Shown piece by piece: positions 16,076-24,518 of a DNA stretch of 42,187 nucleotides; positions within the stretch are counted from its first letter, which is position 1; each line of letters starts with the position of its first letter. This stretch comes from Bradyrhizobium acaciae (GTDB lineage Bacteria; Pseudomonadota; Alphaproteobacteria; Rhizobiales; Xanthobacteraceae), in the NCBI RefSeq assembly GCF_020889785.1, contig NZ_JACMYK010000059.1, positions 1 to 42,187 on the forward strand. Reading direction: 5' to 3'. Under the pieces are notes generated by a model. The model ran no database searches and was not told the DNA's origin. It was given only the letters and a program-made list of their open reading frames with translations. Made by a program: the position numbers and the translations under genes.

Positions 16076-17151
16076 GCCGCCGCGCCCTGGGCCGCAAGCT
16101 GCGCGGCCTGGTGCTCGGTGGTCAGCGCATCGATCAATTCGCCGAGCGCTTCGCCTGCGATCACCTGCGGCAGCTTGTAGAGCGTCAGGTTGATGCGGTG
16201 GTCGGTGACCCTCCCTTGCGGGAAATTATAGGTGCGGATGCGCTCCGAGCGGTCGCCGGAGCCGACCTTCTCCTTGCGGTCGGCGGAGCGCGCGGCTTCG
16301 ACGCGCTGGCGTTCGGCATCATAGATGCGCGAGCGCAGGATGTTCATCGCCGAGGCCCGGTTTTTGTGCTGCGAGCGGCTGTCCTGCATCATCACCACGA
16401 TGCCGGTCGGCAGATGGGTGATACGGATCGCCGATTCGGTCTTGTTGACGTGCTGGCCGCCGGCGCCGCCCGCGCGCATGGTCTCGATCCTCAAGTCCGT
16501 GTCCTTGATGTCGACGTCGACGTCCTCGACCTCGGGCAGCACCGCGACCGTCGCGGCCGAGGTGTGGATGCGGCCCTGCGTCTCGGTGTCGGGCACGCGC
16601 TGCACGCGGTGCACGCCGGATTCGAATTTCAGCTTGGCGAAGGCGCCGCGGCCCTGCACCTCGGCGATGATTTCCTTGTAGCCGCCGACGGTGCCTTCGC
16701 TCGCCGAGATCACCTCGACCTTCCAGCCCTGCAACGCCGCGAAGCGCTCATACATCCGGAACAGGTCGCCGGCGAACAGCGAGGCCTCGTCGCCGCCGGT
16801 GCCGGCGCGGATTTCCAGCACCACGTTGCGGTCGTCCATCGCGTCCTTGGGCAGCAGCGCGATGCGGATCTGCTGCTCGAGATCGCCGATACGCGCCTGC
16901 AGCGTCTCCAGCTCGGCCTCGGCCATGCTGCGCATCTCGGCGTCGGTCCCCGCATCGGCCAGCATCGCCTCCGTGTCGGCAAGCTCCGACCGGGCGGAGC
17001 GATAGAGCTTGACCGCATCGATCAGCGGATTGAGCTCGGCGAGCTCGCGCGTGATCGCAACATAGCGATCGGACTTGACCTCGCCGAGCAGCTCGGCCTC
17101 GAGCGAGGCGTGATGGGCGAGCAGGACGTCGAGTTTGGCTTCGGGTAGCAT
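16072..17151 (-). CDS. prfA: Peptide chain release factor 1
   Basis: RF1 ends translation at UAA and UAG. The 359 residues are full length. The codon-reading tripeptide is PDT at 187-189 (HRVQRVPDTETQGRIHTS context), and the hydrolysis motif GGQ is at 231-233 (AGGAGGQHVNKTESAIR). Both are the expected motifs for RF1 rather than RF2. The gene lies 57 bp after ptsP and overlaps prmC by 4 bp, giving a lysC-ptsP-prfA-prmC order often seen in Rhizobiales. Confidence 0.97.
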   Translation of the reverse strand: MLPEAKLDVLLAHHASLEAELLGEVKSDRYVAITRELAELNPLIDAVKLYRSARSELADTEAMLADAGTDAEMRSMAEAELETLQARIGDLEQQIRIALLPKDAMDDRNVVLEIRAGTGGDEASLFAGDLFRMYERFAALQGWKVEVISASEGTVGGYKEIIAEVQGRGAFAKLKFESGVHRVQRVPDTETQGRIHTSAATVAVLPEVEDVDVDIKDTDLRIETMRAGGAGGQHVNKTESAIRITHLPTGIVVMMQDSRSQHKNRASAMNILRSRIYDAERQRVEAARSADRKEKVGSGDRSERIRTYNFPQGRVTDHRINLTLYKLPQVIAGEALGELIDALTTEHQAAQLAAQGAAA

Positions 17152-17208
17152 GGCGATATCTCGAATTTGCGGAAGGCGCGAAGGGCGGCGGAGGCGACGA
17201 CAGCGTCG

Positions 17209-19476
17209 CTACAAGGCCAGCCCCTCGGTTTCCGCAAACTTGGTCAGCGCGGCACGGATCGACACGCTGCCGACCGGCGCGTCGAGCAGCGGATTGATCA
17301 TCGCCTCGGCCTTCTGGGCGTCGAGGTCGAGGATCATCGCCTTGACCGGGCCGTGCGCCGTTGCCGACAATGAAAGCGAACGGTAGCCGAGCGCGATCAG
17401 CGCCAGCGCGCCGATCGGCTTCGACGCCATCTCGCCGCACAGCGACGCCGCCTTCTTCGCCGTCTTGGCCTTGCGCACGATGTCGCGCAGCGCGCGCAGG
17501 ATCGGCGCCGACAGGATGTCGAAGCGTTCGGAGACCTTGGCATTGCCGCGGTCGACCGCAAACAGGAACTGGAACAGGTCGTTGGAGCCGACCGAGACGA
17601 AGTCGACCTTCTTCAGGAGCTCGTCGAGCTGGTAGAGCAGGGCCGGGACTTCGACCATGGTGCCGATATCGACGCGCTCGGGCAGCGAATGGCCGTGCTG
17701 GCGCAGATAGGTCAGCTCGCGCTCGACGATCGCCTTGGCCTGGTCGAACTCGGCGATGTCGGAGATCATCGGGAACATGATCTTCAGCGCGCGGCCCCCG
17801 CCGGCCCGCAGCAGCGCGCGGATCTGGCCGCGCAGCAGGCCGGGGCGATCGAGGCCGAGCCGGATCGCGCGCCAGCCGAGCGCCGGATTTTCCTCGACCA
17901 CGGTCTCCATATAGGGCAGCGCCTTGTCGCCGCCGATGTCGAGCGTGCGGAAGGTGACGGGCTTTGAGCCCGCGGCGTCGAGCACGGTGCGGTACAGTGC
18001 GAGCTGGTCGCTCGAACGCGGCAGGCTCGGGCTCACCATGAACTGCAATTCGGTGCGGAACAGGCCGATGCCGGCGCTGCCGGTGTCGTCGATGTGCGGC
18101 AGGTCGATGGTCAGGCCGGCATTGATCAGAAGCTCGATCGGCTGGCCGTCCTTGGTCACACAGGCCTTGTCGCGCAACTCCGAATATTGCGCCTGCCGCC
18201 GCGCCCGGAACCGGACGCGTTCGGCATAAGCGGATTCGATCTCGGTGGAAGGGCGGACATAGATCTCGCCGGAGATGCCGTCGACGATGATGGCGTCGCC
18301 CGGATCGGCGATGCCGGGCGCGTTCGGCACCTCGCCGACCGCGGGAATGCCGAGCGCGCGCGCCACGATCGAGACGTGCGAATTCGCGGTGCCTTCCTCC
18401 AGCACCAGGCCGCGCAGCCGCTTGCGGTCGTAGTCGAGCAGCGCCGCCGGGCCCATCGCGCGGGCGATCAGGATGGCGTTGTCGGGCAGCTGCTCGCGCG
18501 ACGGCGCATGATCCTGGCCGACCAGCTGACGCATCAGGCGATGGCCGAGATCCTCGAGGTCGTGCAGCCGGTCGCGCAGATAGGGGTCGGTCGAGCGCAG
18601 CATGCGCGCGCGGGTGTCGGACTGCACGCGTTCGACGGCGGCTTCCGCGGTGAGGCCGGTGGCGACCGCTTCATGCAGCTTGTGCGACCAGCCCTGGTCG
18701 TTGGCGAACATGCGATAGGCTTCCAGCACCTCGCGGTGCTCGCCGCCTTCGGCGACGTCGCCGCGCTCCAGCATGCGGTCGAGGTCGGCGCGCAGATTGG
18801 CCAGCGCGGTGTCGAGCCGCTTGATCTCCTTCGGCAGGTCTTCGGCGATGTAATTGGTGATGACGACGCGCGGCTCGTGCAGCACGACATGGCCGAGCGC
18901 GATGCCGTCGGAGAGCACTGCGCCGGTCTTGTGCAGCGAGTGCCGGGCGGCGGGCTCGGCGCCGGGTTGCGCCAGCGCGGCAAGCTCGCCGGAGGCGATC
19001 ATCTCCGCCAGCACCATGGCGGTGGTCTGCAGCGCCTCGACCTCTTCCTCGACATAGGTGCGCTTGGCGCGGTTCTGCACCACCAGCACGCCGAGCGTGT
19101 TGCCGGCGCGCAGGATCGGCACGCCGAGGAACGAGTGGTAGGCCTCTTCGCCGGTCTCCGGGCGGTAGGCGAAGGCCGGATGGCTTTGCGCGTCGGACAG
19201 ATTGAGCGGCGTCGCCTCGCTGGCGACGAGGCCGACCAGGCCCTCATGCGCGCTCAGCACGGTGCGGTGCACGGCGTCGCGGTTCAGACCTTCGGTGGCG
19301 TAGAGCTCGAGTGTGTTGTCGACGCGCAGCACGTAGCAGGAGCAGACCTCGGCCACCATGTTGGCCGCGATCAGCACCACGATCTTGTCGAGGCGCTCCT
19401 GGGCGGAGACTTGCTCCGCCATGGTTTCGCGGAGCCGTCTCAACAGGATGCGGGGGCCTCCCGACGCGCTCCGCAT
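17209..19476 (-). CDS. ptsP: Nitrogen-related PTS enzyme I (EI-Ntr)
   Basis: It transfers phosphate from PEP to NPr in the regulatory PTS-Ntr chain, which senses nitrogen and carbon status. The start ATG 19476 (MRSASGGPRILLRRL) follows GGGGAGGGA; a longer reading is arginine-rich. The 755 residues hold an N-terminal GAF domain (about 20-165), the PEP-utilising N-domain, the phosphohistidine motif TANSHVSIVARALGIP with His367, and the PEP-binding barrel with GGDKALPY, FRTELQFM and the C-terminal catalytic Cys in SLCGEMASKP. All parts of EI-Ntr are present. No ptsN, ptsO or EIIA gene lies in the window. Confidence 0.95.
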   Translation of the reverse strand: MRSASGGPRILLRRLRETMAEQVSAQERLDKIVVLIAANMVAEVCSCYVLRVDNTLELYATEGLNRDAVHRTVLSAHEGLVGLVASEATPLNLSDAQSHPAFAYRPETGEEAYHSFLGVPILRAGNTLGVLVVQNRAKRTYVEEEVEALQTTAMVLAEMIASGELAALAQPGAEPAARHSLHKTGAVLSDGIALGHVVLHEPRVVITNYIAEDLPKEIKRLDTALANLRADLDRMLERGDVAEGGEHREVLEAYRMFANDQGWSHKLHEAVATGLTAEAAVERVQSDTRARMLRSTDPYLRDRLHDLEDLGHRLMRQLVGQDHAPSREQLPDNAILIARAMGPAALLDYDRKRLRGLVLEEGTANSHVSIVARALGIPAVGEVPNAPGIADPGDAIIVDGISGEIYVRPSTEIESAYAERVRFRARRQAQYSELRDKACVTKDGQPIELLINAGLTIDLPHIDDTGSAGIGLFRTELQFMVSPSLPRSSDQLALYRTVLDAAGSKPVTFRTLDIGGDKALPYMETVVEENPALGWRAIRLGLDRPGLLRGQIRALLRAGGGRALKIMFPMISDIAEFDQAKAIVERELTYLRQHGHSLPERVDIGTMVEVPALLYQLDELLKKVDFVSVGSNDLFQFLFAVDRGNAKVSERFDILSAPILRALRDIVRKAKTAKKAASLCGEMASKPIGALALIALGYRSLSLSATAHGPVKAMILDLDAQKAEAMINPLLDAPVGSVSIRAALTKFAETEGLAL

Positions 19477-19646
19477 GTGCTTCAGTCCCTCCCCACGAGG
19501 CCGGCGCACCGGGCCGGCCGGCCGCTGGCGCAAAACTCGTCAAAAACAACGATTTTAGTCATTCGGCGTCGCCGCTTGCGCCAGTTCCCGCCGATTCGAG
19601 ATAGCTAAAACTGTGCCACAGTTTGCGACAGCCTGCCTGACTGGCC

Positions 19647-19675
19647 GTATAGCCAATCAAGGCTCGCTTTGCCAA
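19647..19675 (-). promoter_or_regulatory. Candidate promoter of ptsP
   Basis: On the minus strand TTGGCA (19675-19670) is followed after 17 bp by CTATAC (19652-19647). Spacing is ideal and the start would be near 19640, about 165 nt before ptsP. This suggests that ptsP can be transcribed independently of lysC. Confidence 0.45.
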
Positions 19676-19787
19676 GCAAAACGCCTGCCAGTAGCAAATA
19701 ACGTCTGCGTCAGCCCTATGCTGCGCCCGCTAAGAGAAATTCTAACTCCGAGGCGGGTGTGGGAGGAGGAGGCCGATCTCCAACCCC

Positions 19788-19910
19788 GTCATTCCCCGGT
19801 GCGCAATTGCGCACCTGAGGGCTCGCGAAGCGAGAGCCCGGAATCCACTTATCCACGCAACCTGCGGCCCGATGGATTCCGGGCTCCTGCTTCGCGGGCC
19901 CCGGAATGAC
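19788..19910. repeat. Dispersed repeat, GTCATTCC...GGAATGAC family, with embedded 16-bp palindrome
   Basis: The outer ends GTCATTCCCCG and CCGGAATGAC are inverted, and inner arms GAGCCCGGAATCCA and TGGATTCCGGGCTC pair around a short centre. The palindrome GTGCGCAATTGCGCAC sits at 19799-19814, in the left outer stem. The same palindrome occurs at 2954-2969 and 23400-23415 in a different repeat family. Confidence 0.8.
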
Positions 19911-19944
19911 GGCGGAGAGCCCCGCGCGGGGCCGCCGCCAAGCC

Positions 19945-21201
19945 CTACGCCTGATCCAGCCCGTAGAGCGTGTGCAGCGTGCGCACCGCGAGTTCGGTGT
20001 AGGCGGCGTCGATCAGGACCGAGAACTTGATCTCGGAGGTGGTGATGGCGCGGATGTTGATGTTGCGATCGGCCAGCGCCTTGAACGCCTTCGCCGCGAC
20101 GCCGGCATGGCTGCGCATGCCGCTGCCGATCACCGAGACCTTGGCGACGTCGGTCTCGGTGTCGAGCCTGGCATAGCCGATCTTGGCCTTGGCGGAGGTG
20201 ATCGTGTCCTTGGCGCGGTTGTAGTCGGTCGCCGGCACCGTGAAGGTGAGGTCGGTGGTCTTGCCGTCCTCCGACACGTTCTGCACGATCATGTCGACGT
20301 TGATGTTGGCATCCGCGAGCGGCCCGAAGATCGCCGCGGCGACGCCCGGCTTGTCCTCGATCTGGCGCACGGAAATCTGGGCTTCGTCCTTGGAGAAGGC
20401 GATGCCGGTGACGACGTGCATTTCCATGATTTCCTCCTCGCTGCAGATCAGCGTGCCCGGCGGCTGGTTGGCGTGCGGGTCGATATCCTCTGGCTTGTCG
20501 AAGCTGGAGCGCACGAAGATCGGCATGTTGTGCACCATGCCGAGTTCCACCGAGCGAACCTGCAGCACCTTGGCGCCCTGCGAGGCCAGCTCCAGCATGT
20601 CCTCGAACGCGATCTTGTCGAGCCGGCGCGCCTTCGGCACCACCCGCGGATCGGTGGTGTAGACGCCGTCGACATCGGTGTAGATGTCGCAGCGGTCGGC
20701 CTTCAGCGCGGCCGCGATCGCCACCGCCGAAGTGTCCGAACCGCCGCGGCCGAGCGTGGTGATGCGGCCGGTATCGGGGTTGATACCCTGGAAGCCGGCG
20801 ATCACGGCGACTTCCTTGCGCTCCTTAAAGCGGGTGATGATCTCGGTGCCGTCGATATCGAGGATGCGCGCCGAAGCATGCGCGTCCGAGGTCTTGATCG
20901 GGATCTGCCAGCCCTGCCAGGAGCGCGCCTGGATGCCGATGCCCTGCAGCACGATCGCGAGCAGGCCCGAGGTGACCTGTTCGCCGGAAGCGACCACGGC
21001 GTCATATTCGCGCGCGTCGTGCATCGGCGAGGCTTCGGTGCACCAGGCCACCAGCTCGTTGGTCTTGCCCGACATCGCGGAGACGACGACGGCGACCTCG
21101 TGGCCCGCGTCGACCTCGCGCTTCACGTGCTGCGCGACGTTGCGGATACGATCGATATTGGCGACGGACGTACCGCCGAATTTCATCACGAGGCGGCCCA
21201 T
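19945..21201 (-). CDS. lysC: Aspartate kinase
   Basis: It phosphorylates aspartate in the first step toward lysine, threonine, methionine and diaminopimelate. The 418 residues carry the kinase signature MKFGGTSV (6-13), the ATP/aspartate region TLGRGGSDTSAVAIAAAL and the VYTTDPRVVPKAR motif. Two ACT domains follow (about 265-340 and 347-412, for example ISVRQIEDKPGVAAAIFGPL and VSVIGSGMRSHAGVAAKAF), which give allosteric feedback by amino acids. An internal start for a beta subunit is possible in this enzyme class but not evident. It is the first gene of the minus-strand lysC-ptsP-prfA-prmC cluster and is divergent from the PH-domain gene. Confidence 0.96.
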   Translation of the reverse strand: MGRLVMKFGGTSVANIDRIRNVAQHVKREVDAGHEVAVVVSAMSGKTNELVAWCTEASPMHDAREYDAVVASGEQVTSGLLAIVLQGIGIQARSWQGWQIPIKTSDAHASARILDIDGTEIITRFKERKEVAVIAGFQGINPDTGRITTLGRGGSDTSAVAIAAALKADRCDIYTDVDGVYTTDPRVVPKARRLDKIAFEDMLELASQGAKVLQVRSVELGMVHNMPIFVRSSFDKPEDIDPHANQPPGTLICSEEEIMEMHVVTGIAFSKDEAQISVRQIEDKPGVAAAIFGPLADANINVDMIVQNVSEDGKTTDLTFTVPATDYNRAKDTITSAKAKIGYARLDTETDVAKVSVIGSGMRSHAGVAAKAFKALADRNINIRAITTSEIKFSVLIDAAYTELAVRTLHTLYGLDQA

Positions 21202-21410
21202 GACGACGCGTCTATTCCTTTAAGAGGATAAGTAGGTTACCCCACGCCGAAAACCGCAAGCGCGGGGACCGAAAGGCGCGTATACATAGCGCCGCGCCCG
21301 GGGGCAAGCCGGTTGGTAGGGGTCCCCTGACGGTCTTTTGGGGTGTCCTGCCGGTTGCAGGCGGGCTGTGGCGCACGGGTGACTCGCAGATAACGCGAAG
21401 GCGGGATTGG

Positions 21411-21878
21411 ATGGGACGTTATATCGACGAGATCCTGCAGCCCGGCGAGAAGGTGCTGTATTCCACCAATGCGCACTGGATGTTCTATCTGCCGGCGATC
21501 GGGGCCTGGATCGTGGTGCTGGTGCTGCTGATCCTGTCGCGGATGACGATGGTCGAGGGCCTCGTGCTGACCTGTCTTGCTGCCGCCGCCGTGGTCGCGA
21601 TCGCGGCGCTGTACTGGACCGCCACAGCCTGGTTCCACCGCTGGACCACGGAAACCGACGTCACCAATTTCCGCGTGGTGCACAAGAGCGGCTTCATCAA
21701 GCGGCGCACCTTCGAGATGAGCCTCGACAAGGTCGAGAGCGTCGACGTCAACCAGAGCATCCTGGGGCGCCTGCTCAATTATGGCGACGTCACCATCCGC
21801 GGCGTCGGCGAGGGCATCGAAACCATCAAGACCATCGCCTCGCCGCTGTCGTTCCGCAATTCGATCACCGCGCGATAG
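21411..21878 (+). CDS. Bacterial PH-domain (bPH_2/DUF304) membrane protein
   Basis: The 155-residue protein has a short N-terminal segment (YIDEILQPGEKVLYSTNAHW), two adjacent transmembrane helices (about 24-44 and 48-70), and a bacterial PH domain (about 78-155) with TDVTNFRVVHKSGFIKRRTF, EMSLDKVESVDVNQSILGRL and YGDVTIRGVG. Such YdbS/YdbT-like proteins sit in the inner membrane with a cytoplasmic PH domain; their role is unclear. It ends 15 bp before ubiG, so the two are probably co-transcribed. Confidence 0.88.
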   Translation: MGRYIDEILQPGEKVLYSTNAHWMFYLPAIGAWIVVLVLLILSRMTMVEGLVLTCLAAAAVVAIAALYWTATAWFHRWTTETDVTNFRVVHKSGFIKRRTFEMSLDKVESVDVNQSILGRLLNYGDVTIRGVGEGIETIKTIASPLSFRNSITAR

Positions 21879-21893
21879 GGGCGCGCGCAAATC

Positions 21894-22676
21894 ATGGCTA
21901 CACAATCAACACTTTCCAGTTCCTCCGCCAGTTCCTCCGCCAATGCCTCCGCCAGCTCGGTCGATCCGGCCGAGATCGCAAAATTCTCGAAGCTGTCGGA
22001 TGAATGGTGGGATCCGCGCGGCAAGATGGCGCCGCTGCACAAGATCAATCCGCTGCGCCTGACCTATATCCGCGACGCCGCCTGCCGCAAGTTCGAGCGC
22101 AACGCCAAGAGCCTGAACTGCCTGTCCGGCCTGCGCCTGCTCGACATCGGCTGCGGCGCCGGCCTGTTGTGCGAGCCGTTCACACGGTTAGGGGCCCAGG
22201 TGATCGGCATCGACCCCTCCGCCACCAACATCGCGGCCGCGAAGCTGCACGCCGACAAGGGCCATCTGTCGATCGACTATCGCTGCACGACGGTGGAGGA
22301 CATGGACGCGCGCGAGCGCTTCGACATCGTGCTGGCGATGGAGGTGGTCGAGCACGTCAATGACGTCGGCGCCTTCATCAAACGCTGCGCTGTGATGCTC
22401 AAGCCCGGCGGGCTGATGGTGGTCTCGACCCTGAACCGCAACTGGAAGAGCTTCGCGCTGGCGATCGTCGGCGCCGAATACGTGCTGCGCTGGCTGCCGC
22501 GCGGCACCCATGAGTGGAGCAAGTTCGTCACTCCCGCCGAACTCGAGCGCTATCTCGGCGACGTCAACCTCAGCGTCACCGAGCAGGCCGGCGTGGTCTA
22601 CAACCCGCTCGCCGACAAATGGACCGTCTCGACCGACATGGACGTCAACTACATGGTGGTCGCGGAAGAGGTTTGA
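21894..22676 (+). CDS. ubiG: Ubiquinone biosynthesis O-methyltransferase UbiG
   Basis: It performs both O-methylation steps of ubiquinone synthesis. The 260 residues show SAM motif LRLLDIGCGAGLLCEPFTRL, acidic motif IGIDPS, DIVLAMEVVEHVNDV and LKPGGLMVVSTLNRNWKSF, the family fingerprint. The extreme N-terminus (about residues 5-22) is almost only Ser and Ala, coded by repeated TCCTCCGCC-like units, a likely slippage product ahead of the conserved start of the fold (VDPAEIAKFSKLSDEWWDP). The true ATG could be slightly different, but the core is certain. Downstream is the repeat array. Confidence 0.94.
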   Translation: MATQSTLSSSSASSSANASASSVDPAEIAKFSKLSDEWWDPRGKMAPLHKINPLRLTYIRDAACRKFERNAKSLNCLSGLRLLDIGCGAGLLCEPFTRLGAQVIGIDPSATNIAAAKLHADKGHLSIDYRCTTVEDMDARERFDIVLAMEVVEHVNDVGAFIKRCAVMLKPGGLMVVSTLNRNWKSFALAIVGAEYVLRWLPRGTHEWSKFVTPAELERYLGDVNLSVTEQAGVVYNPLADKWTVSTDMDVNYMVVAEEV

Positions 22677-22704
22677 GTGGCGCCGAGGCATCCGCATAAT
22701 CACT

Positions 22705-22867
22705 GTCGTCCCTGCGAAAGCAGGGACCCATAGCCACCGGCCCGAATTGTTGACGACAGCGCGCGTCGTCGCAACCGCTGCCAGGGTTTCGCGGCGACCT
22801 GCTTGTCTGACCGGTGTGCCCCAAACCGCTCCCTGTGGTTATGGGTCCCTGCTTTCGCAGGGACGAC
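22705..22867. repeat. Paired-hairpin unit 1 of the GIY-YIG repeat array (gene-less)
   Basis: The left 33-bp arm (22705-22737, hairpin tip TCCCTGC-GAAA-GCAGGGA) and right arm (22835-22867) are inverted copies differing at one base. The 97-bp interior contains CTGCTTGTCTGACCGGTGTG (from 22799), identical to the last codons, stop and 3' flank of the GIY-YIG gene at 23262. The unit thus looks like a deletion derivative that lost most of that gene. A 55-bp spacer leads to the next unit. Confidence 0.85.
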
Positions 22868-22922
22868 ACGGAGTTTGTGGCGGGAGTGCTGAAAATATGG
22901 GACGCTGTCTCCTCCAGAAGGT

Positions 22923-23330
22923 GTCGTCCCTGCGAAAGCAGGGACCCATAACCACCGGCCAAAATAATCGGGCGAGGTCCGCGTTCCGAGCATGTACTAT
23001 GTCTACATCCTCGCCAGCCGGCGCCATGGCACGCTGTATATCGGCGTGACGAATTCCGTTCAGAAGCGGCTTGAGCAGCATCGCAATGGCGAGGGCTCGT
23101 CGTTCGTCAATACCTACGGCGTCTATCGGCTGGTCCACGTCGAATCATATCAGCGCGCAGAAGAGGCCATCACGCGCGAAAAGCAGCTCAAGAAATGGAA
23201 GCGTGACTGGAAGATTGAGCTGATTGAACGGGAAAATCCGGAGTGGCGTGACCTGAGCGATCTGCTTGTCTGACCGGTGTGCCACGAACTACTTCCTGTG
23301 GTTATGGGTCCCTGCTTTCGCAGGGACGAC
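22923..23330. mobile_element. Candidate GIY-YIG element bounded by perfect 33-bp inverted repeats
   Basis: The left arm 22923-22955 and right arm 23298-23330 are exact reverse complements over 33 bp, each with the hairpin TCCCTGC-GAAA-GCAGGGA at its outer side. Between them lies one gene, the GIY-YIG nuclease. Units 1 and 3 on either side are related, with 55-bp homologous spacers (22868-22922 and 23331-23385). No target-site duplication was recognised. The organisation resembles REP elements flanking a RAYT transposase, but with another nuclease family; mobility is an inference. Confidence 0.6.
22992..23273 (+). CDS. GIY-YIG nuclease superfamily protein (UPF0213-like)
   Basis: The 93-residue protein is a single GIY-YIG domain. 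The YYVYILAS and TLYIGVTN segments form the name-giving strands, R in QKRLEQHRNG is the catalytic-arginine candidate, E in YQRAEEAITREKQLK is the metal-binding glutamate candidate, and the C-terminus KKWKRDWKIELIERENPEWRD is the typical basic helix. It has no additional DNA-binding domain. Small stand-alone GIY-YIG proteins have poorly known roles in DNA cleavage or repair. Here the gene lies inside a perfect inverted repeat within a tandem array, and a sister unit keeps its last codons, which links the gene to the repeat family. The ribosome-binding site is weak (GAGG at about 14 nt). Confidence 0.88.
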   Translation: MYYVYILASRRHGTLYIGVTNSVQKRLEQHRNGEGSSFVNTYGVYRLVHVESYQRAEEAITREKQLKKWKRDWKIELIERENPEWRDLSDLLV

Positions 23331-23385
23331 GGAGAGTTTGTGGCGCGGCGGGTCGAGATTGAGACGCTGGTGCCATCCAGAAGGT

Positions 23386-23501
23386 GTCGTCCCTGCCTAG
23401 TGCGCAATTGCGCACGGGAGCAGGGACCCATAGCCACCGGCCCGAATTGTTGACGACAGCGCGCGTCGTCGCAACCGCTGCCAGGGTTTCGCAGGGACGA
23501 C
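23386..23501. repeat. Paired-hairpin unit 3 of the GIY-YIG repeat array, with embedded 16-bp palindrome
   Basis: The left arm is like those of units 1 and 2, but the GAAA loop is replaced by a segment containing GTGCGCAATTGCGCAC (23400-23415). After it, 74 bp (23419-23492) are identical to 22719-22792 in unit 1. The right arm is truncated to the outer end, GGTTTCGCAGGGACGAC. No GIY-YIG coding remnant is present. The rest of the 343-bp gap up to 23616 has no gene. Confidence 0.82.
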
Positions 23502-23616
23502 ACCGAGTTGGTGGCGCGATCGCAAGTCAGTCATGCACTGTGTAGGTTGACCGTATACCTTCTGCCGGGCACGCTGCGCGTGTACTCCTGCCCCGCCAGG
23601 TTCTCCTCATCCCCGC

Positions 23617-24515
23617 ATGTTCACGATCGCCTCGCTCTGGATTCCCTTCACGATCGTCGCTGCGTTCGGGCAGGTGGCGCGCAATGCGATGCAGCGGCAG
23701 CTGACCGGGCCGCTCGGGACCTGGGGCGCGACCAATATCCGCTTCCTGTTCGGCCTGCCGTTCTCGGTGGTGTTCTTCGTGCTCGCGGTGCTGCTGACCG
23801 GCGATCGCGTGCCGTGGCCGGCGGCCTCGTTCTGGCCGTGGCTGTTGTCCGGCGCGCTCACCCAGATCGTCGGCACCGGCTTCATGCTGCTGGCGATGAA
23901 CGACCGCTCCTTCGTGGTGACCACGGCTTACATGAAGACCGAGGCGATCCAGACCGCTATCTTCGGCTTCGTCTTCCTCGGTGACCATCTCACGACGCCT
24001 AAGGTGATCGCGATCGTGATCGCGACCATCGGCGTCGTCGTCACCGCGCTGCGGCCGGGCGGCTCGCGGCGCTTTGCCGATCTGCGCCCGACCGTGCTCG
24101 GCCTCGGCGCCGCCGCCGTGTTCGCGATCTCGGCGGTGAGCTTTCGCGGTGCGATCATTGCGGTGCCCGGCGTCTCGTTTGTCACGGCGGCCTCCTACAC
24201 GCTGATGTGGAGCCTGTTGGTGCAGACGCTGATCCTGTCGGTCTATCTGTTGCTGCGCGCGCTGACGTGTTGCGGAAAATCCTCGGCCTGTGGCGGCCCT
24301 CGATGTTCGCGGGCTTCATGGGCGCGTTCTCCTCGCAGTTCTGGTTCCTGGCGTTCGCACTCACCGCCGCCGCCAATGTGCGGACGCTGGCGCTGATCGA
24401 GGTGCTGTTCGCGCAGGGCGTGGCGTATTTCTCGCTCAAGCAGCCGTTCTCGCTGCGCGAGGTGTTCGGCATCGTCCTGATCGTGATCGGAGTCGCCCTG
24501 CTGATCGCAGCTTAA
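23617..24515 (+). pseudogene. EamA/DMT-family transporter interrupted by a +2 frameshift
   Basis: The frame from ATG 23617 encodes an EamA transporter with about seven hydrophobic segments up to LILSVYLLLRA near 24260, then turns into Arg/Ser/Pro-rich nonsense ending at 24396. The proper continuation (DVLRKILGLWRPSMFAGFMG through GIVLIVIGVALLIAA) is in another frame and ends at 24515. Removing one GC from GCGCGCGC at 24255-24262 restores an uninterrupted protein of about 299 residues reading LLLRADVLRK. A dinucleotide slip in the gene or an error in the sequence would explain this. The substrate is unknown. It converges on the half-size EamA gene with only 3 bp between stops. Confidence 0.8.
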
Positions 24516-24518
24516 AGG

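Larger units (their letters stand above)
19477..19944. other. 468-bp gap between lysC and ptsP: promoter plus repeat
   Basis: It holds a candidate ptsP promoter at 19647-19675 and a dispersed repeat at 19788-19910, both listed separately. Translations of the remaining sequence are short and repeat-derived. No gene or structured RNA is seen. Confidence 0.5.

Noticed and set aside
22705..23501. CRISPR array
   Set aside because: The repeats are inverted pairs with homologous, not unique, spacers, and there are no cas genes.
22645..23503. Short minus-strand ORFs with GGYGSLLSQGR-like words
   Set aside because: They are translations of the hairpin repeats, not genes.
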